Positions 1-8,637 of a stretch of DNA of 64,000 bases are shown piece by piece; positions within the stretch are counted from its first letter, which is position 1; each line of letters starts with the position of its first letter. Under the pieces are notes generated by a model. That model was not told the origin of the DNA and did not search any database. It saw only the letters and a program-made list of their open reading frames with translations. This stretch comes from CAZUNO01 sp964621445 [NCBI: Candidatus Hadarchaeota archaeon] (GTDB taxonomy: Archaea > CAYQAE01 > CAYVLA01), in the NCBI GenBank assembly GCA_964621445.1, contig CAZUNO010000005.1, forward strand, positions 106,922 through 170,921, given 5' to 3'. The translations under genes and the position numbers were made by a program.

Positions 1-1464
1 CGAGATATTGTTATAGAGACTGGTCAGGGGTTCCCAATCGATGCCAAACCTCTCTCTAATGCTTGACATCACCCTTGAATCCCTGATCCAACCACCCATA
101 TCCAGGTAATCAAACACAAAGGTAGCTAGAAAGGTCATCGCCCCAAAAAGGCCCACCAGAAAAAAAGGCGATATGTTGTCGAAGGCGTGAGGAGGATCCA
201 TACCATTACCGGGTCCCGCGGAACCTTCCCCGGTCTGGCCTAGAACCCTTCCAGTGTAATTCTCGACCACCCAGGTTCGATTCTCATCCTGGACATAGAG
301 ACTGTCCGTATCCCCGTCATATGTTATCGTCGCGTTACTGCCCGGGTCGACCCCGGTCTCCTCGCTTATCTCACCCATTATGGAGTCCGGTATGTCGGTA
401 ACCTCCGTTCCCCCACTGACATTGGTACCATCCGCGACCTCCCTCAAGTCGTCGGATAGATTGGGCATGTCCTCGTCGATATTGCCGGGATTTGCATTGT
501 CTACTATTAGAAAGGCCACCAGGCCAAACACCAGTATGGCGCAGGCCACCATGATCGGGGTTCTATACCGTAAGGACCCGCCTGGTCGCTTTGATGAGGA
601 CTCCTTCTCCTCCTTGGCTCCTAGGAAAACATCCTGGAGAAGATTTCTAGCCACTTCCCGGTTACTCTTCCAGGAAAAGGGGTTGACCTTTATGGAATGG
701 GACAGGGATGAATTACACGAGTTATACAGGTCTCTCTCCTCCGGTTCCCGTCCCGAGAGCTCGCTGCTGGCTGACACGTTTTCCACAAACCTCACGCCGG
801 CCCTGGTGCTTGCTCCCTGTTCTAGATCGGGATGCCTTCTGCTTCTTTCCAGAAATCTCGAGGCGATATCGGGAACGTAATCCGGAACTGGAGCCAGAGT
901 TTGGGACTTGGATCGTATGTATTCCTTTTCGAGATCACGGTCCTCTGGATAGGAAACGGTCACTACCTGGAAATGATCCAATAGTTTGGGATCGATTTGA
1001 TCTGATGTGGCCAGGGCAATGATCCTTGCATCCACATCAACCTTATACTGGAAGATCTCAATCATCCCGGTGTCCAAGAAATCCGCCAGGGCCATCGTTA
1101 GCTTCCGTGGCATGTTGTCGATATCCCTGAACAGTATCGCTCCCCCGTCGCTCTTCTCGATAATTCCGGGTATGTAGGATCTATCGTCCGAGAATCCGTA
1201 TTCCTTGAGGGCCAGGGGATCAACATCTCCAAACAAGTCCACATTTCTCAGATTGGACGAGCAGTTAACCCTATCTGTATCTAGATCCAGCACTTCCAGG
1301 ATAATGGAGGCCACGTTCTCCTTATCCACTCCCCGGGGACCGATGATCAGGATTGGTCTTCCAGTTAGGACGGATGATATGAGGTCAGCCTTCTCCCTTT
1401 CCGAAAGCAAGGTCTCGGATAGCTTCTCCTCCATCTCTCTGATCAGGGTCCTATTATCCTTCAC
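1..1464 (-). CDS. Degenerate membrane-anchored MoxR-like AAA+ protein, partial (C-terminus beyond window edge)
   Basis: An open frame begins at GTG 1464 and runs 488 codons off the left edge. The N-terminal half (about residues 20-250) looks like a MoxR/Mg-chelatase AAA+ domain, but its active site is eroded. The P-loop at 42-49 reads GPRGVDKE, with the Gly before the Lys changed to Asp and the following Thr to Glu. The Walker B position (about 111-116, LFRDID) lacks the catalytic Glu. ATSD at about 152-155 matches sensor 1. A membrane segment at about 303-322, a roughly 110-residue Asn- and Asp-rich loop with N-glycosylation sequons, and a second membrane segment at about 433-453 follow. The start overlaps the stop of the intact AAA+ gene upstream by 4 nt (GTGA), so the two are co-translated. 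I infer a non-hydrolysing membrane partner of that ATPase. The complete C-terminus is unknown. Confidence 0.8.
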   Translation of the reverse strand, partial: MKDNRTLIREMEEKLSETLLSEREKADLISSVLTGRPILIIGPRGVDKENVASIILEVLDLDTDRVNCSSNLRNVDLFGDVDPLALKEYGFSDDRSYIPGIIEKSDGGAILFRDIDNMPRKLTMALADFLDTGMIEIFQYKVDVDARIIALATSDQIDPKLLDHFQVVTVSYPEDRDLEKEYIRSKSQTLAPVPDYVPDIASRFLERSRRHPDLEQGASTRAGVRFVENVSASSELSGREPEERDLYNSCNSSLSHSIKVNPFSWKSNREVARNLLQDVFLGAKEEKESSSKRPGGSLRYRTPIMVACAILVFGLVAFLIVDNANPGNIDEDMPNLSDDLREVADGTNVSGGTEVTDIPDSIMGEISEETGVDPGSNATITYDGDTDSLYVQDENRTWVVENYTGRVLGQTGEGSAGPGNGMDPPHAFDNISPFFLVGLFGAMTFLATFVFDYLDMGGWIRDSRVMSSIRERFGIDWEPLTSLYNNIS

Positions 1465-2489
1465 CTGAGATACCAACCATAATCATGTAGAACTTCGAGG
1501 GCCTGTTTCTTTACCTCCGAATGGGGGGCTCCGGTAGCCGCGGGGAGAACCGAACAAAGGGCATCATATAGATCCTTAACCTGGGCAGAGCCGTTTCCGG
1601 AGATAAGCGAGTAGGCCTGGGTCTTCTCGAAGATCTTTATGCTCGCCCTCACGCTGGCCGGTTGGAAATTTGTGTTATTACCCCTTGTTTTTTGGGTTGA
1701 GGATGCAATAGCTTCCATCATCTCCTCACCCACCTTAACTCCAAGATCCTTTGCCTCATTCTTTATTATCGTTGCCTCGTCCTGGATCCTATTGGGATAG
1801 GACATCTCTATAACGTCAACTCTATCAAGTAGTACGTCGATGAGGGGAACATCGCCAGACTCGGCGGAAAGATTGGATGTGGCTATCATAAGGAAATCCG
1901 CCGGGTAGTCCAGATCGTAACCCGAGATGGTGGCCTTCCCTTCATCAAGGACCTGCAAAAAGGCCCCCTGCAACCTCTGGGGCATCTTCGCAATCTCGTC
2001 GCAGAAGACTATCCCGTTATTGCCCTTGAGCAGTTTTCCCGGAGTGAAAGCCCGATAATCATCGGGGGAGTATTTGAAAGCCGCAACTGGATCTATGTCT
2101 CCAAGGAGGTCCTGGACGGTTAGGTCAGGGCTTCCCTGAATTCTCACGAATCTCTCGAGGCCACTGACATTTCTTGTAGGGGCTCTCTCCGGGTCCATTT
2201 CCGAATCGCCGTATCGGCTCCTACAAACTGGACACGCAATCTGATCGGGCTGACAGTTGAACTCGCATCCCTCTATCACATTGATAGGACCCAGCATCTT
2301 TGCCATCTCCTTGGCTAGCGTGGTCTTTCCACAACCCCTTGGCCCCTTGAGGATGACATCGTGTCCGGCCACAATTGAGGCCAGGAACTGCTTCTTCGCT
2401 TCCCTCTGTCCAATTATCCGGGATAGCGGATCCTTTCCCTCTCTCACCGACTTGATTAGGATTTCTCGGATCTCGGTTTTGACATCCAT
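1461..2489 (-). CDS. MoxR-like AAA+ ATPase with a four-Cys insertion
   Basis: This is a 342-residue cytoplasmic AAA+ ATPase of the MoxR/ChlI group. These proteins act as chaperones that remodel or insert metals into partner proteins, often membrane or von Willebrand factor A proteins. Visible motifs are Walker A GPRGCGKT (49-56), Walker B VFCDEI (161-166) and sensor 1 ATSN (203-206). Between Walker A and the helix-2 insert lie Cys75, Cys79, Cys86 and Cys89 (ending CPVC), a possible zinc site of the kind seen in some chelatase-like ATPases. The gene leads a pair: its TGA overlaps the GTG of the degenerate, membrane-anchored AAA+ gene by 4 nt. The partner or substrate is not visible in the window. 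Family assignment is secure; the specific role is not known. Confidence 0.85.
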   Translation of the reverse strand: MDVKTEIREILIKSVREGKDPLSRIIGQREAKKQFLASIVAGHDVILKGPRGCGKTTLAKEMAKMLGPINVIEGCEFNCQPDQIACPVCRSRYGDSEMDPERAPTRNVSGLERFVRIQGSPDLTVQDLLGDIDPVAAFKYSPDDYRAFTPGKLLKGNNGIVFCDEIAKMPQRLQGAFLQVLDEGKATISGYDLDYPADFLMIATSNLSAESGDVPLIDVLLDRVDVIEMSYPNRIQDEATIIKNEAKDLGVKVGEEMMEAIASSTQKTRGNNTNFQPASVRASIKIFEKTQAYSLISGNGSAQVKDLYDALCSVLPAATGAPHSEVKKQALEVLHDYGWYLR

Positions 2490-2717
2490 GACCTCAACAC
2501 ACCCCTTCGTGTTAGTCTTCCTACCGTTTAACTCTATTCTATTTCATTCTGAAATAACTGAAAGGCGAAATAATGGGGCTTCAAATGTCTAGGATTTCCC
2601 TTTTCTTATTTAATAACATTTTATGAAAATTGGTATGTCATAATTACTGCAATATAATAATACTAATTATATATTCCACCATTACCTTGACCGTGAAACG
2701 GCGTTTTTCGCCTACAT

Positions 2718-2737
2718 AAGATTAATAAGGTAAATCA
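2718..2737 (+). promoter_or_regulatory. TATA-type promoter, probably leaderless, sharing a motif with the promoter at 4486
   Basis: The A+T-rich gap 2490-2748 holds the sequence AAGATTAATAAGG followed by TAAATCA. The TATA-like core ATTAATAAGG lies about 28 nt before the ATG at 2749, a spacing that predicts a leaderless transcript. Almost the same 20-nt string occurs at 4486-4504 with one base deleted, so a shared regulator is possible. The rest of the gap is A+T-rich sequence in which I see no gene. Confidence 0.5.
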
Positions 2738-2748
2738 TCAGCGCTCCA

Positions 2749-3570
2749 ATGCTCACAATTCAGGGAAATCCAGGGGGCAACGCAGGCTTGGATGAATATA
2801 TATTATTCTCGAAAAACGGAGAGGACTCCTTCGAGGTCAAGATTCCCTTTTCTTCCGACTCCTTGAACCAGGTCTCGGATCTACTGACCAAGCAAGGATT
2901 CCTAGTGGAAAGAAAGGAGATGGATAGGCTTCAGACCGAATTAGTCGAACTCAAGTCCATGCTAAGTGAAGTAAGGGAAGAAAACGAAAGCCTCGGTCGA
3001 CTTCTCCAAGATATCCTCAAAGGACTGGACAGCACCAAGTCCCAAGGCGCTAACCGGGAGACCAAATCGGGACTGACCGATACGGGAACTGAGAAGATGA
3101 GAATCCCGGATGATAAGATCTCCATGCTCCCCTCCCCGGATACAAAGGCATTCAAGCTCATAAGCAAGCTGGCAAAGGAGCACATGGATGAGAAATTTAC
3201 CACCTCCGGCCTAAGCCTGTACGAAAAGCGAGTTTTCTCCCTTCTAGTCAAGAGATATGAGTTCGCGAGAAGGGTGGGTAAGAAGGGTCGCAGCGTCGTA
3301 TATACCTTCCACCCTCCGGCCCTTGAATCCCTATGCAAGGAGCTCGGCGGAAGGGCCATGATCTCAGTTCGTTCCCGGGTGAGATCGAAATCGGTGGTGG
3401 ACTTCCTGGAAAAGATGAAGGATAGATATCCCCATTTCTGTTACAGAGAGGTTCCCAGCCAAACCGGGTACAAGCAACATGAGCTTCTCTTCTCCGACAA
3501 GTCGGTCAGAAAATCGGTGATGGGCAACCTGACCCGGACCTTCGGGCCGAACAGCGTCAAGATCCTGTAG
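2749..3570 (+). CDS. Coiled-coil protein of unknown function
   Basis: I do not recognise this 273-residue protein. Residues about 1-50 form a short globular head. Residues about 55-95 are rich in Glu, Leu and Lys with heptad spacing and predict a coiled coil (segment around SMLSEVREENESL). A polar linker at about 95-140 leads into a basic C-terminal domain (about 145-273) rich in Arg and Lys that could bind nucleic acid or protein. There is no signal peptide or membrane segment, so it is probably cytoplasmic. The gene has its own promoter, probably leaderless, and is convergent with the M28 peptidase gene, overlapping its end by 14 nt. A transcriptional or chromatin role would be a guess based only on charge and the coiled coil. 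Confidence 0.65.
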   Translation: MLTIQGNPGGNAGLDEYILFSKNGEDSFEVKIPFSSDSLNQVSDLLTKQGFLVERKEMDRLQTELVELKSMLSEVREENESLGRLLQDILKGLDSTKSQGANRETKSGLTDTGTEKMRIPDDKISMLPSPDTKAFKLISKLAKEHMDEKFTTSGLSLYEKRVFSLLVKRYEFARRVGKKGRSVVYTFHPPALESLCKELGGRAMISVRSRVRSKSVVDFLEKMKDRYPHFCYREVPSQTGYKQHELLFSDKSVRKSVMGNLTRTFGPNSVKIL

Positions 3571-4480
3571 AGTTTAGGTCCCCGGAATCCAGGCCCATAA
3601 CCACCCCGTAAATGACGTCCCCCACAGCCTTGAGGCTATCGGCATCTATCTTGTCCAGGTCGTCCTTCTCAGTATGCCAGTATGAATTCAGGGGGCCATA
3701 TTCGAAATCGATGAGCACACATGATGGGACCCCAGCAGACATGAAAGGCACGTGATCGTCCAGCACCATTATCTGTGATTGGCCGAAATGTTCATTATAC
3801 CCCATCTCATCGGCCTTAGCCCATATATAATTCAACAGCTCCCTGTCCGAGTTACCATCCCTTTGAATCATAAGCTTTCTGTCCCCGATCATATCCGGTA
3901 CAATGAGCCAGGAGGGTAAACTCTCCTCCTCTTCCAGCAGCTCAACAAGGTGGCGACTCCCGTAGAACATTGTCTCCGGATCATCCCCCGTGTCCTCACC
4001 GTCGAAGAATATCAACCACACCGTATGCTCCAGGGCCTGCTCAACCAGCACTTCTCCCAGCTCCAACAGCAGTCCGGCACTGGACCCGCCATCATTGGCC
4101 CCGGGAATATCCTTGGTATCGTAGTGGCCCCCAACCGCTATTATCCCCCTCCCTCCACTTCCTGGTATGATCCCTATGATATTTTCCATATCATAATCAG
4201 TACCCTCATAGGTGGCCACGAAGGGGTCACACCTGACCTTCAATCCCATCACCCGTAGCTGACCTTTGATGTACTCCCTGGCCTGGGCAATCGAATCAGA
4301 TCCTATGGACCGAGGACCCAGGGACACCAGGTGTTCCACCTGTGAAAGGGCCCTTTCACCGGATACGGGGGTCATATCGCCATCCCCGATGGAAACCTCA
4401 TTACCGTGGTCCAGGATGAAGAGCATGGAGAGGAGGGCTCCGAGAAGCAAAATTATGGAAATAGTAAGCTTTCGGTCCAT
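3557..4480 (-). CDS. Membrane-anchored M28 metallopeptidase, glutaminyl-cyclase-like
   Basis: This is a 307-residue extracytoplasmic zinc hydrolase of peptidase family M28. An N-terminal signal anchor (about 5-23) is followed by the catalytic fold. Putative metal and catalytic residues are His119 (GGHYDTK), Asp130 (GANDGG), Glu162 (FFDGED), Asp200 (DMIGD) and His270 (YWHT). The segment LDDHVPFMSAGVP and the HYDTK/FFDGED spacing resemble the glutaminyl-peptide cyclotransferase branch more than classical aminopeptidases. It may therefore either cyclise N-terminal Gln or trim secreted peptides; sequence alone cannot decide. The ATG at 4480 lies about 28 nt from a TATA-like element within the inverted repeat at 4490-4516, which suggests a leaderless mRNA. 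Confidence 0.85.
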   Translation of the reverse strand: MDRKLTISIILLLGALLSMLFILDHGNEVSIGDGDMTPVSGERALSQVEHLVSLGPRSIGSDSIAQAREYIKGQLRVMGLKVRCDPFVATYEGTDYDMENIIGIIPGSGGRGIIAVGGHYDTKDIPGANDGGSSAGLLLELGEVLVEQALEHTVWLIFFDGEDTGDDPETMFYGSRHLVELLEEEESLPSWLIVPDMIGDRKLMIQRDGNSDRELLNYIWAKADEMGYNEHFGQSQIMVLDDHVPFMSAGVPSCVLIDFEYGPLNSYWHTEKDDLDKIDADSLKAVGDVIYGVVMGLDSGDLNSTGS

Positions 4481-4485
4481 GATAA

Positions 4486-4516
4486 AAGATTAATAAGCAA
4501 ATCAGAGGCTTATTAA
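4486..4516. promoter_or_regulatory. Divergent promoter containing a perfect 9-bp inverted repeat
   Basis: TTAATAAGC (4490-4498) and GCTTATTAA (4508-4516) form a perfect inverted repeat around a 9-nt spacer, between the M28 peptidase gene (start 4480) and the surface protein gene (start 4538). Each arm contains a TATA-like core at a plausible distance from one of the two starts, so the repeat may be a symmetric divergent core promoter, an operator, or both. The left half extends into the AAGATTAATAAG motif also found at 2718. Confidence 0.5.
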
Positions 4517-4537
4517 CGTTCCCTAAGAGGTCGCAAG

Positions 4538-6025
4538 TTGAGAAGAACCCTTCCCATACTGCTCTTGATCCTTATATTCTCCCCGATTTCGGTCTTTTCT
4601 TTCGCCGAAGTTGAGAGAATGCCCTACTTCGTCAAATCCCAAGGCGGGAAGACGATTTACTGGAACGAATCCTATAGGATCCTCGCCGGCGACCTGGAAC
4701 TCCAGCTGGTAACCGGTACAGCACGGGTATCCGACCAGTTTGGTGACCGGATGCTGGAATGGGATCCGGAAATAATATCCATAAAGGTCGAAGACGAGGA
4801 GGTAATGCGTAGAAAGACGCTTGAATTCATCTCCGACGATCCCCTCCTCAACATGCCTTTCCTGGGGATAGGCGGCGTGGTGTCCCCAACAAATGAGATA
4901 ATGGGACTAACCCCTTCGGGGGCACCCGCATCCAATTTGGAGTGGGGAGAGAAAGGAGAGGAAGGTGTTGTGTCCTGGTCTACCTCGTATCAATACAAGG
5001 CCGGGGATAGAATATCATGGCTTAATAGGTCCTTCCTGCTGAATGCGAGCCTTAAGATCGATTGTGAATTCACGGTTGTGGATGCATATCAGGCCATGGA
5101 ACAGAAGGTAATGGTCACCAACGGGGACGAATCCCAGTCCCTTCCCTTCCCCCTGGAGACCGCGTTCTGCCTGGGCTCCTCATTTGAGGAAAAGGCCTTG
5201 AGCCTGCCAAATATGACCCTTGAACCCGACAGGTACTTCACCTATCCGGCCACCGACCTTCCCGTCCAGTGGTATGACCCCGCCTCAGATTCCTACAGCC
5301 TGCCGGGATCCATGTGGTCGGAGGATGATCTTCCCGGACTTCTATATACCGAGTTTGATCTTCAAAACCGCGACTGGTTCGGCGCAGTAACCGAAACCCA
5401 GATATCCTATCAAATGCAGGGAGGCGCGGGGGTGAGGGTGCTTTCAAGCCAGGGATTTGAAGATTTCCGCCCCTATTCCATGTTCATCTCCGGCGAGGAT
5501 GACCACATGGTATTCGGGTTCAAACCGTACAGCCAAGCCGGGAGTTACGATGATTTCACACCCATGACCGTTGATCCGGGTGAACAAGCATCACTTGAAC
5601 TCCTTTGGTTTTTCCCGGAGTCCGAGGGGGAAACCATGGGACTGTCCGACCTCGAGGAGTTCGCCAACCAGTCCATCTCAGTTTCGCAATTCGTCCAATC
5701 GGAGAAGGACGCGGAAGAGCTCTTCAAGGAGGCTAATTCCCTGGCCGCTGATGGCCAGATGGTCCAAGCGGTCGACAAGGCCACCTCGGCCTTCCTCACC
5801 TACCAGAATCTGGGAAAGATTTCTGACACCATGCTGGAGGAGAGCCGCAACATCAATACCACGATAACAACCTGGAGGAACTCAGCATCCGACCCCGAAC
5901 CCCACCCAGAAAAGGGGGATAGGAGCGCCATGTTCATCACCCTGGGGATCTTCCTGGTTCTATTAATCTCGATTTCGTTCTGGGTCTATGTCATCAAGCC
6001 ACGCCGTGCACAGGGAAATGATTAA
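4538..6025 (+). CDS. Secreted, C-terminally membrane-anchored protein of unknown function
   Basis: A 495-residue exported protein. A signal peptide occupies about residues 1-24 (ILLLILIFSPISVFSFA). A long beta-rich extracytoplasmic region (about 25-400) is followed by a helical stretch with regularly spaced Ala and Glu (about 400-450), and then by a single membrane helix (about 470-488) with the short basic tail KPRRAQ inside the cell. No catalytic motif is recognisable. The start is TTG at 4538, about 20 nt downstream of the predicted transcription start. It is convergent with rimI and overlaps it by 4 nt. The architecture suggests a surface-exposed anchored protein; no family name can be given. 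Confidence 0.7.
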   Translation: MRRTLPILLLILIFSPISVFSFAEVERMPYFVKSQGGKTIYWNESYRILAGDLELQLVTGTARVSDQFGDRMLEWDPEIISIKVEDEEVMRRKTLEFISDDPLLNMPFLGIGGVVSPTNEIMGLTPSGAPASNLEWGEKGEEGVVSWSTSYQYKAGDRISWLNRSFLLNASLKIDCEFTVVDAYQAMEQKVMVTNGDESQSLPFPLETAFCLGSSFEEKALSLPNMTLEPDRYFTYPATDLPVQWYDPASDSYSLPGSMWSEDDLPGLLYTEFDLQNRDWFGAVTETQISYQMQGGAGVRVLSSQGFEDFRPYSMFISGEDDHMVFGFKPYSQAGSYDDFTPMTVDPGEQASLELLWFFPESEGETMGLSDLEEFANQSISVSQFVQSEKDAEELFKEANSLAADGQMVQAVDKATSAFLTYQNLGKISDTMLEESRNINTTITTWRNSASDPEPHPEKGDRSAMFITLGIFLVLLISISFWVYVIKPRRAQGND

Positions 6026-6516
6026 CCATCATCCATCCGGTAGGTCATCTTGATTGCATCCTCTCCATCCCTGTAATACCCAGGTACCAATCTATCGGTC
6101 TCGTACCCCAGTGAACGGTAGAGTTCTATGGCCGAGGTATTGCTTTTCCTAACCTCAAGTTTCACCCGGTCAGCCCCTGCTTCCTCCAGCTTTCTGTCCA
6201 CATTCCTGATAAGCAGTCGGGCTATCCCCCTTCTTCGTTTCTCCGGACGGACGGCTATCGATATGATGTGGCCCTCCCTTTCATTCCTGATATCGGCTAT
6301 AACATAGCCAAGCAGACGATCATCTGCCTCAGCCACCAGAAATGTTGATCTATTCTTGTTGGCCAAAAACCTTAGGTACCCCATTGGGTAAGGACTAGGG
6401 AAGGATTTTTCCTCTAGGTCGAGTATCCTCTCCAAGTCCTCGCGGCGTACCTCCCTGATCCCGATTTCCGCAGCGCCTTCCAGGTGACTTCCCCCTTGAC
6501 CTTTCAGCAAACCCAA
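6022..6516 (-). CDS. rimI: RimI-like GNAT N-acetyltransferase
   Basis: This is a 164-residue GNAT acetyltransferase that should transfer acetyl from acetyl-CoA to protein N-termini, as the archaeal Ard1/RimI enzymes do. The acetyl-CoA pyrophosphate loop is RRRGIARLL (about 110-118), preceded by the strand IISIAVRPEKR. The C-terminal VRKSNTSAIELYRSLGYE matches the RimI signature in which Asn and Tyr contact the substrate or CoA. The first 20 or so residues are extra compared with the family core, so an internal start is possible. Cytoplasmic. It is convergent with the preceding surface protein gene. Confidence 0.85.
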   Translation of the reverse strand: MGLLKGQGGSHLEGAAEIGIREVRREDLERILDLEEKSFPSPYPMGYLRFLANKNRSTFLVAEADDRLLGYVIADIRNEREGHIISIAVRPEKRRRGIARLLIRNVDRKLEEAGADRVKLEVRKSNTSAIELYRSLGYETDRLVPGYYRDGEDAIKMTYRMDDG

Positions 6517-6654
6517 ATCATGGCCTAATATATTTGAGCCAGGGTCCGAGCCCTTCCATTACCCAATATGCAGTTCAGATTCTCCAAATTTTCCCTTAAT
6601 CCATGGTCATACATATTAGTCATTTCAGTCAATTTTCCTCAAGGCGTGTAGAAC

Positions 6655-7059
6655 TTGAGCAACAGGAGACGTGGCATAAACTACGAAAGGAAGTTGGTGG
6701 ACCTACTTCATGAAATGGGCTATGCTGCGGTTAGGGTGGCCGGGAGCGGAGCCAAAGCCCTGCCTTGCCCCGACGTCGTTGCCTGTCATAAAGGGGACAT
6801 ACTGGCCATAGAGGTCAAGACCACGCGCAAGAACCAGGTCTACCTGTCGGACAACCAGGTCGATGATCTAAAGATCTATTCCAGGAATGCCGGGGCCAAG
6901 CCGCTGGTAGCCGTAAAATTCACCCATCTCGACTGGTATTTTCTAGAGCCATCCGAGATTCCCAGGACCGATGGAAGCGTATTGGTGGTCTCCAGGGATA
7001 TGGCCACCCAGGAAGGGTTAACCTCCCTGGACATCAAGCCCATGACCGAGAAGGTGTAG
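6655..7059 (+). CDS. hjc: Archaeal Holliday junction resolvase Hjc
   Basis: A 134-residue archaeal type I Holliday junction endonuclease that cuts four-way DNA junctions during recombination and fork repair. The restriction-nuclease-like active site is visible: Glu in RGINYERKL, then PDVVA with the metal-binding Asp, and AIEVKTT with Glu and Lys. Its length is typical of the family. The start is TTG 6655, which gives the conserved N-terminus SNRRRGINYER. It ends 2 nt before pelA and the two are surely one transcript. Confidence 0.92.
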   Translation: MSNRRRGINYERKLVDLLHEMGYAAVRVAGSGAKALPCPDVVACHKGDILAIEVKTTRKNQVYLSDNQVDDLKIYSRNAGAKPLVAVKFTHLDWYFLEPSEIPRTDGSVLVVSRDMATQEGLTSLDIKPMTEKV

Positions 7060-7061
7060 GT

Positions 7062-8132
7062 TTGCAGATCCTCAAATTGGATCTGAAGAATAACACGGTA
7101 AAGCTGAAAATCGATGATATCGATGACCTTTGGGTCGTATACAACACCATCGAGCAGGGCGATCGTGTCCGCGCCAGGACCTTCAGAAGGGAAAAACTGG
7201 ATAACCAGGACTCCCGTCCGGAGAGGCCCCAGAAGAAACCCGTATTCCTGACCATCCAGGTCGAGAAGGTGGAATTACACAAATACGTTAACATGGTCCG
7301 CCTCATAGGGAGGATAATTGATGGTGTGGACGTTGGCAGTTATCACAGCATAAACGTTAGAGAGGGCACCGTATTCTCCATTGTGAGGGATTGGACAAGG
7401 AGCGAGATCGGGAATCTAAAGGAGGCGGTCAAGGACAGCAAGAGACCCTCCGTCCTGGTTGTGGCTCTGGAAGAGGGAGAGGCTACATTCGGACTGGTGA
7501 GGCAGAGGGGAATTGACTTAATGGGCGATATATCGCATAACATCCCCGGGAAACGTGAGAAGGGTTCCCGCGAATCATCCCGGAAAGAGTTCTTTTCCCA
7601 GTTAGTCAATGGAATTCAAGATTTTGTCGAGTCCAGGAATACAGAATACGTGCTGATAGTTGGGCCCGAGCTAACCCGTACCGGATTCAGTAAATATGTA
7701 CAGGAAAAGGGGCTACTGGATGATGTTAACCTATCCTATGAGACCTGTTTTTCCCCCGGTGAGCCTGGGATATACGAGGCCATTCGAAGAGGTGCCGTCG
7801 ATAGACTTGTAAAGACCAGCCGGGTGTCCCAGGAGATGTCCTGGATGGAGGACCTGTTGGAGGAGATAGCAAAGGAGGGCAAGGCTACCTACGGTGCAGA
7901 TCAGGTCGAAAACGCGGTAATGGCTGGGGCGGTGGACACCCTTCTGATTACCGATGAGTTTTTCCGTAAGCGGAGACGACGATCGGAGCGGCTTATGAAC
8001 AAGGTCGAGGATTATTCGGGCCAGCACGTGTTGATAAGCACCGACCATCAGGGCGGTAAAAAGCTCCAATCTCTGGGAGGGGTGGCCGCAATCCTGAGGT
8101 ACCAACTCCCCGACACGGGGATAGGTTCCTAA
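7062..8132 (+). CDS. pelA: mRNA surveillance protein Pelota (aPelota/Dom34)
   Basis: A 356-residue Pelota, which enters the A site of stalled ribosomes with aEF1A and promotes subunit splitting with ABCE1. It shares the eRF1 domain plan: an N-terminal Sm-like domain (about 1-130), a central domain (about 130-260) lacking the GGQ peptide-release motif, as expected for Pelota, and a C-terminal domain (about 265-356). The segment VGPELTRTGFSKYV and a late block around DTLLITDEFFR are characteristic. The start is TTG 7062, directly behind hjc. Confidence 0.93.
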   Translation: MQILKLDLKNNTVKLKIDDIDDLWVVYNTIEQGDRVRARTFRREKLDNQDSRPERPQKKPVFLTIQVEKVELHKYVNMVRLIGRIIDGVDVGSYHSINVREGTVFSIVRDWTRSEIGNLKEAVKDSKRPSVLVVALEEGEATFGLVRQRGIDLMGDISHNIPGKREKGSRESSRKEFFSQLVNGIQDFVESRNTEYVLIVGPELTRTGFSKYVQEKGLLDDVNLSYETCFSPGEPGIYEAIRRGAVDRLVKTSRVSQEMSWMEDLLEEIAKEGKATYGADQVENAVMAGAVDTLLITDEFFRKRRRRSERLMNKVEDYSGQHVLISTDHQGGKKLQSLGGVAAILRYQLPDTGIGS

Positions 8133-8154
8133 AAACCTGTCAGGGAAAATACGA

Positions 8155-8240
8155 AACAAACTTAAATAACCAGATAAGGTCAAATCTTCCGGGACATGGT
8201 CCCGCTATCACGTCAAGAGACGGAGACATTTGCACGGAGG
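8155..8240 (+). promoter_or_regulatory. Promoter and ribosome binding site of the Alba gene
   Basis: ACAAACTTAAATA (8155-8167) is a good archaeal BRE/TATA combination. It predicts transcription from about 8192, giving a leader of about 55 nt. A perfect GGAGG (8236-8240) sits 7 nt before ATG 8248 and fixes the start there rather than at the in-frame TTG 8230. This is one of the clearest promoters in the window, which fits a highly expressed chromatin protein. Confidence 0.65.
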
Positions 8241-8247
8241 TACAAAG

Positions 8248-8559
8248 ATGAAAGAAAACACAGTGTATATCGGAAAAAAGAAATTGATGAACTATGTACT
8301 GGCCATCGTTACGCAGTTCAACTCGGCGAACGCGGACGAAGTTGTAGTAAAGGCCAGAGGGAGAGCCATAAGTACTGCAGTTGATACATGCGAGGTTACC
8401 AAAAACCGTTTCCTTCCCGACCTGGTCTACAAGGACATTAAGTTGTCAACGGAGACAGCGAAGAGAGACGACGGAAGTGAGCTCAACGTTTCGTCGTTCG
8501 AGGCCATCCTGAGCCGGGGTAATCCGGAATCCAAGAAAAAGGAAAACGACTCCGAATAA
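8248..8559 (+). CDS. albA: Alba family DNA/RNA-binding chromatin protein
   Basis: A 103-residue Alba (Sac10b) protein, a small dimeric nucleoprotein that coats DNA and RNA. The N-terminal strand NTVYIGKKKLMNYVLAIVTQF contains the conserved KK-x-MNYV core, with the Lys pair that is the acetylation and DNA-contact site in Sulfolobus Alba. VVKARGRAISTAVDTCEV is the second family signature. The C-terminus has a 10-15-residue charged tail (SKKKENDSE) beyond the usual fold. The start is set by GGAGG at 8236. Monocistronic. Confidence 0.95.
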   Translation: MKENTVYIGKKKLMNYVLAIVTQFNSANADEVVVKARGRAISTAVDTCEVTKNRFLPDLVYKDIKLSTETAKRDDGSELNVSSFEAILSRGNPESKKKENDSE

Positions 8560-8637
8560 TTTCCCGATTAGTTTTCCTTCACAGGTACCGCTTGATCTGA
8601 GTAATAGATAATAGAGCTTGGCGGTTCCGGCCTATTA

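Noticed and set aside
380-1468. Rightward open frames of 87-166 codons
   Set aside because: They lie opposite the leftward AAA+ gene 1-1464, share no motifs and have no ribosome binding sites.
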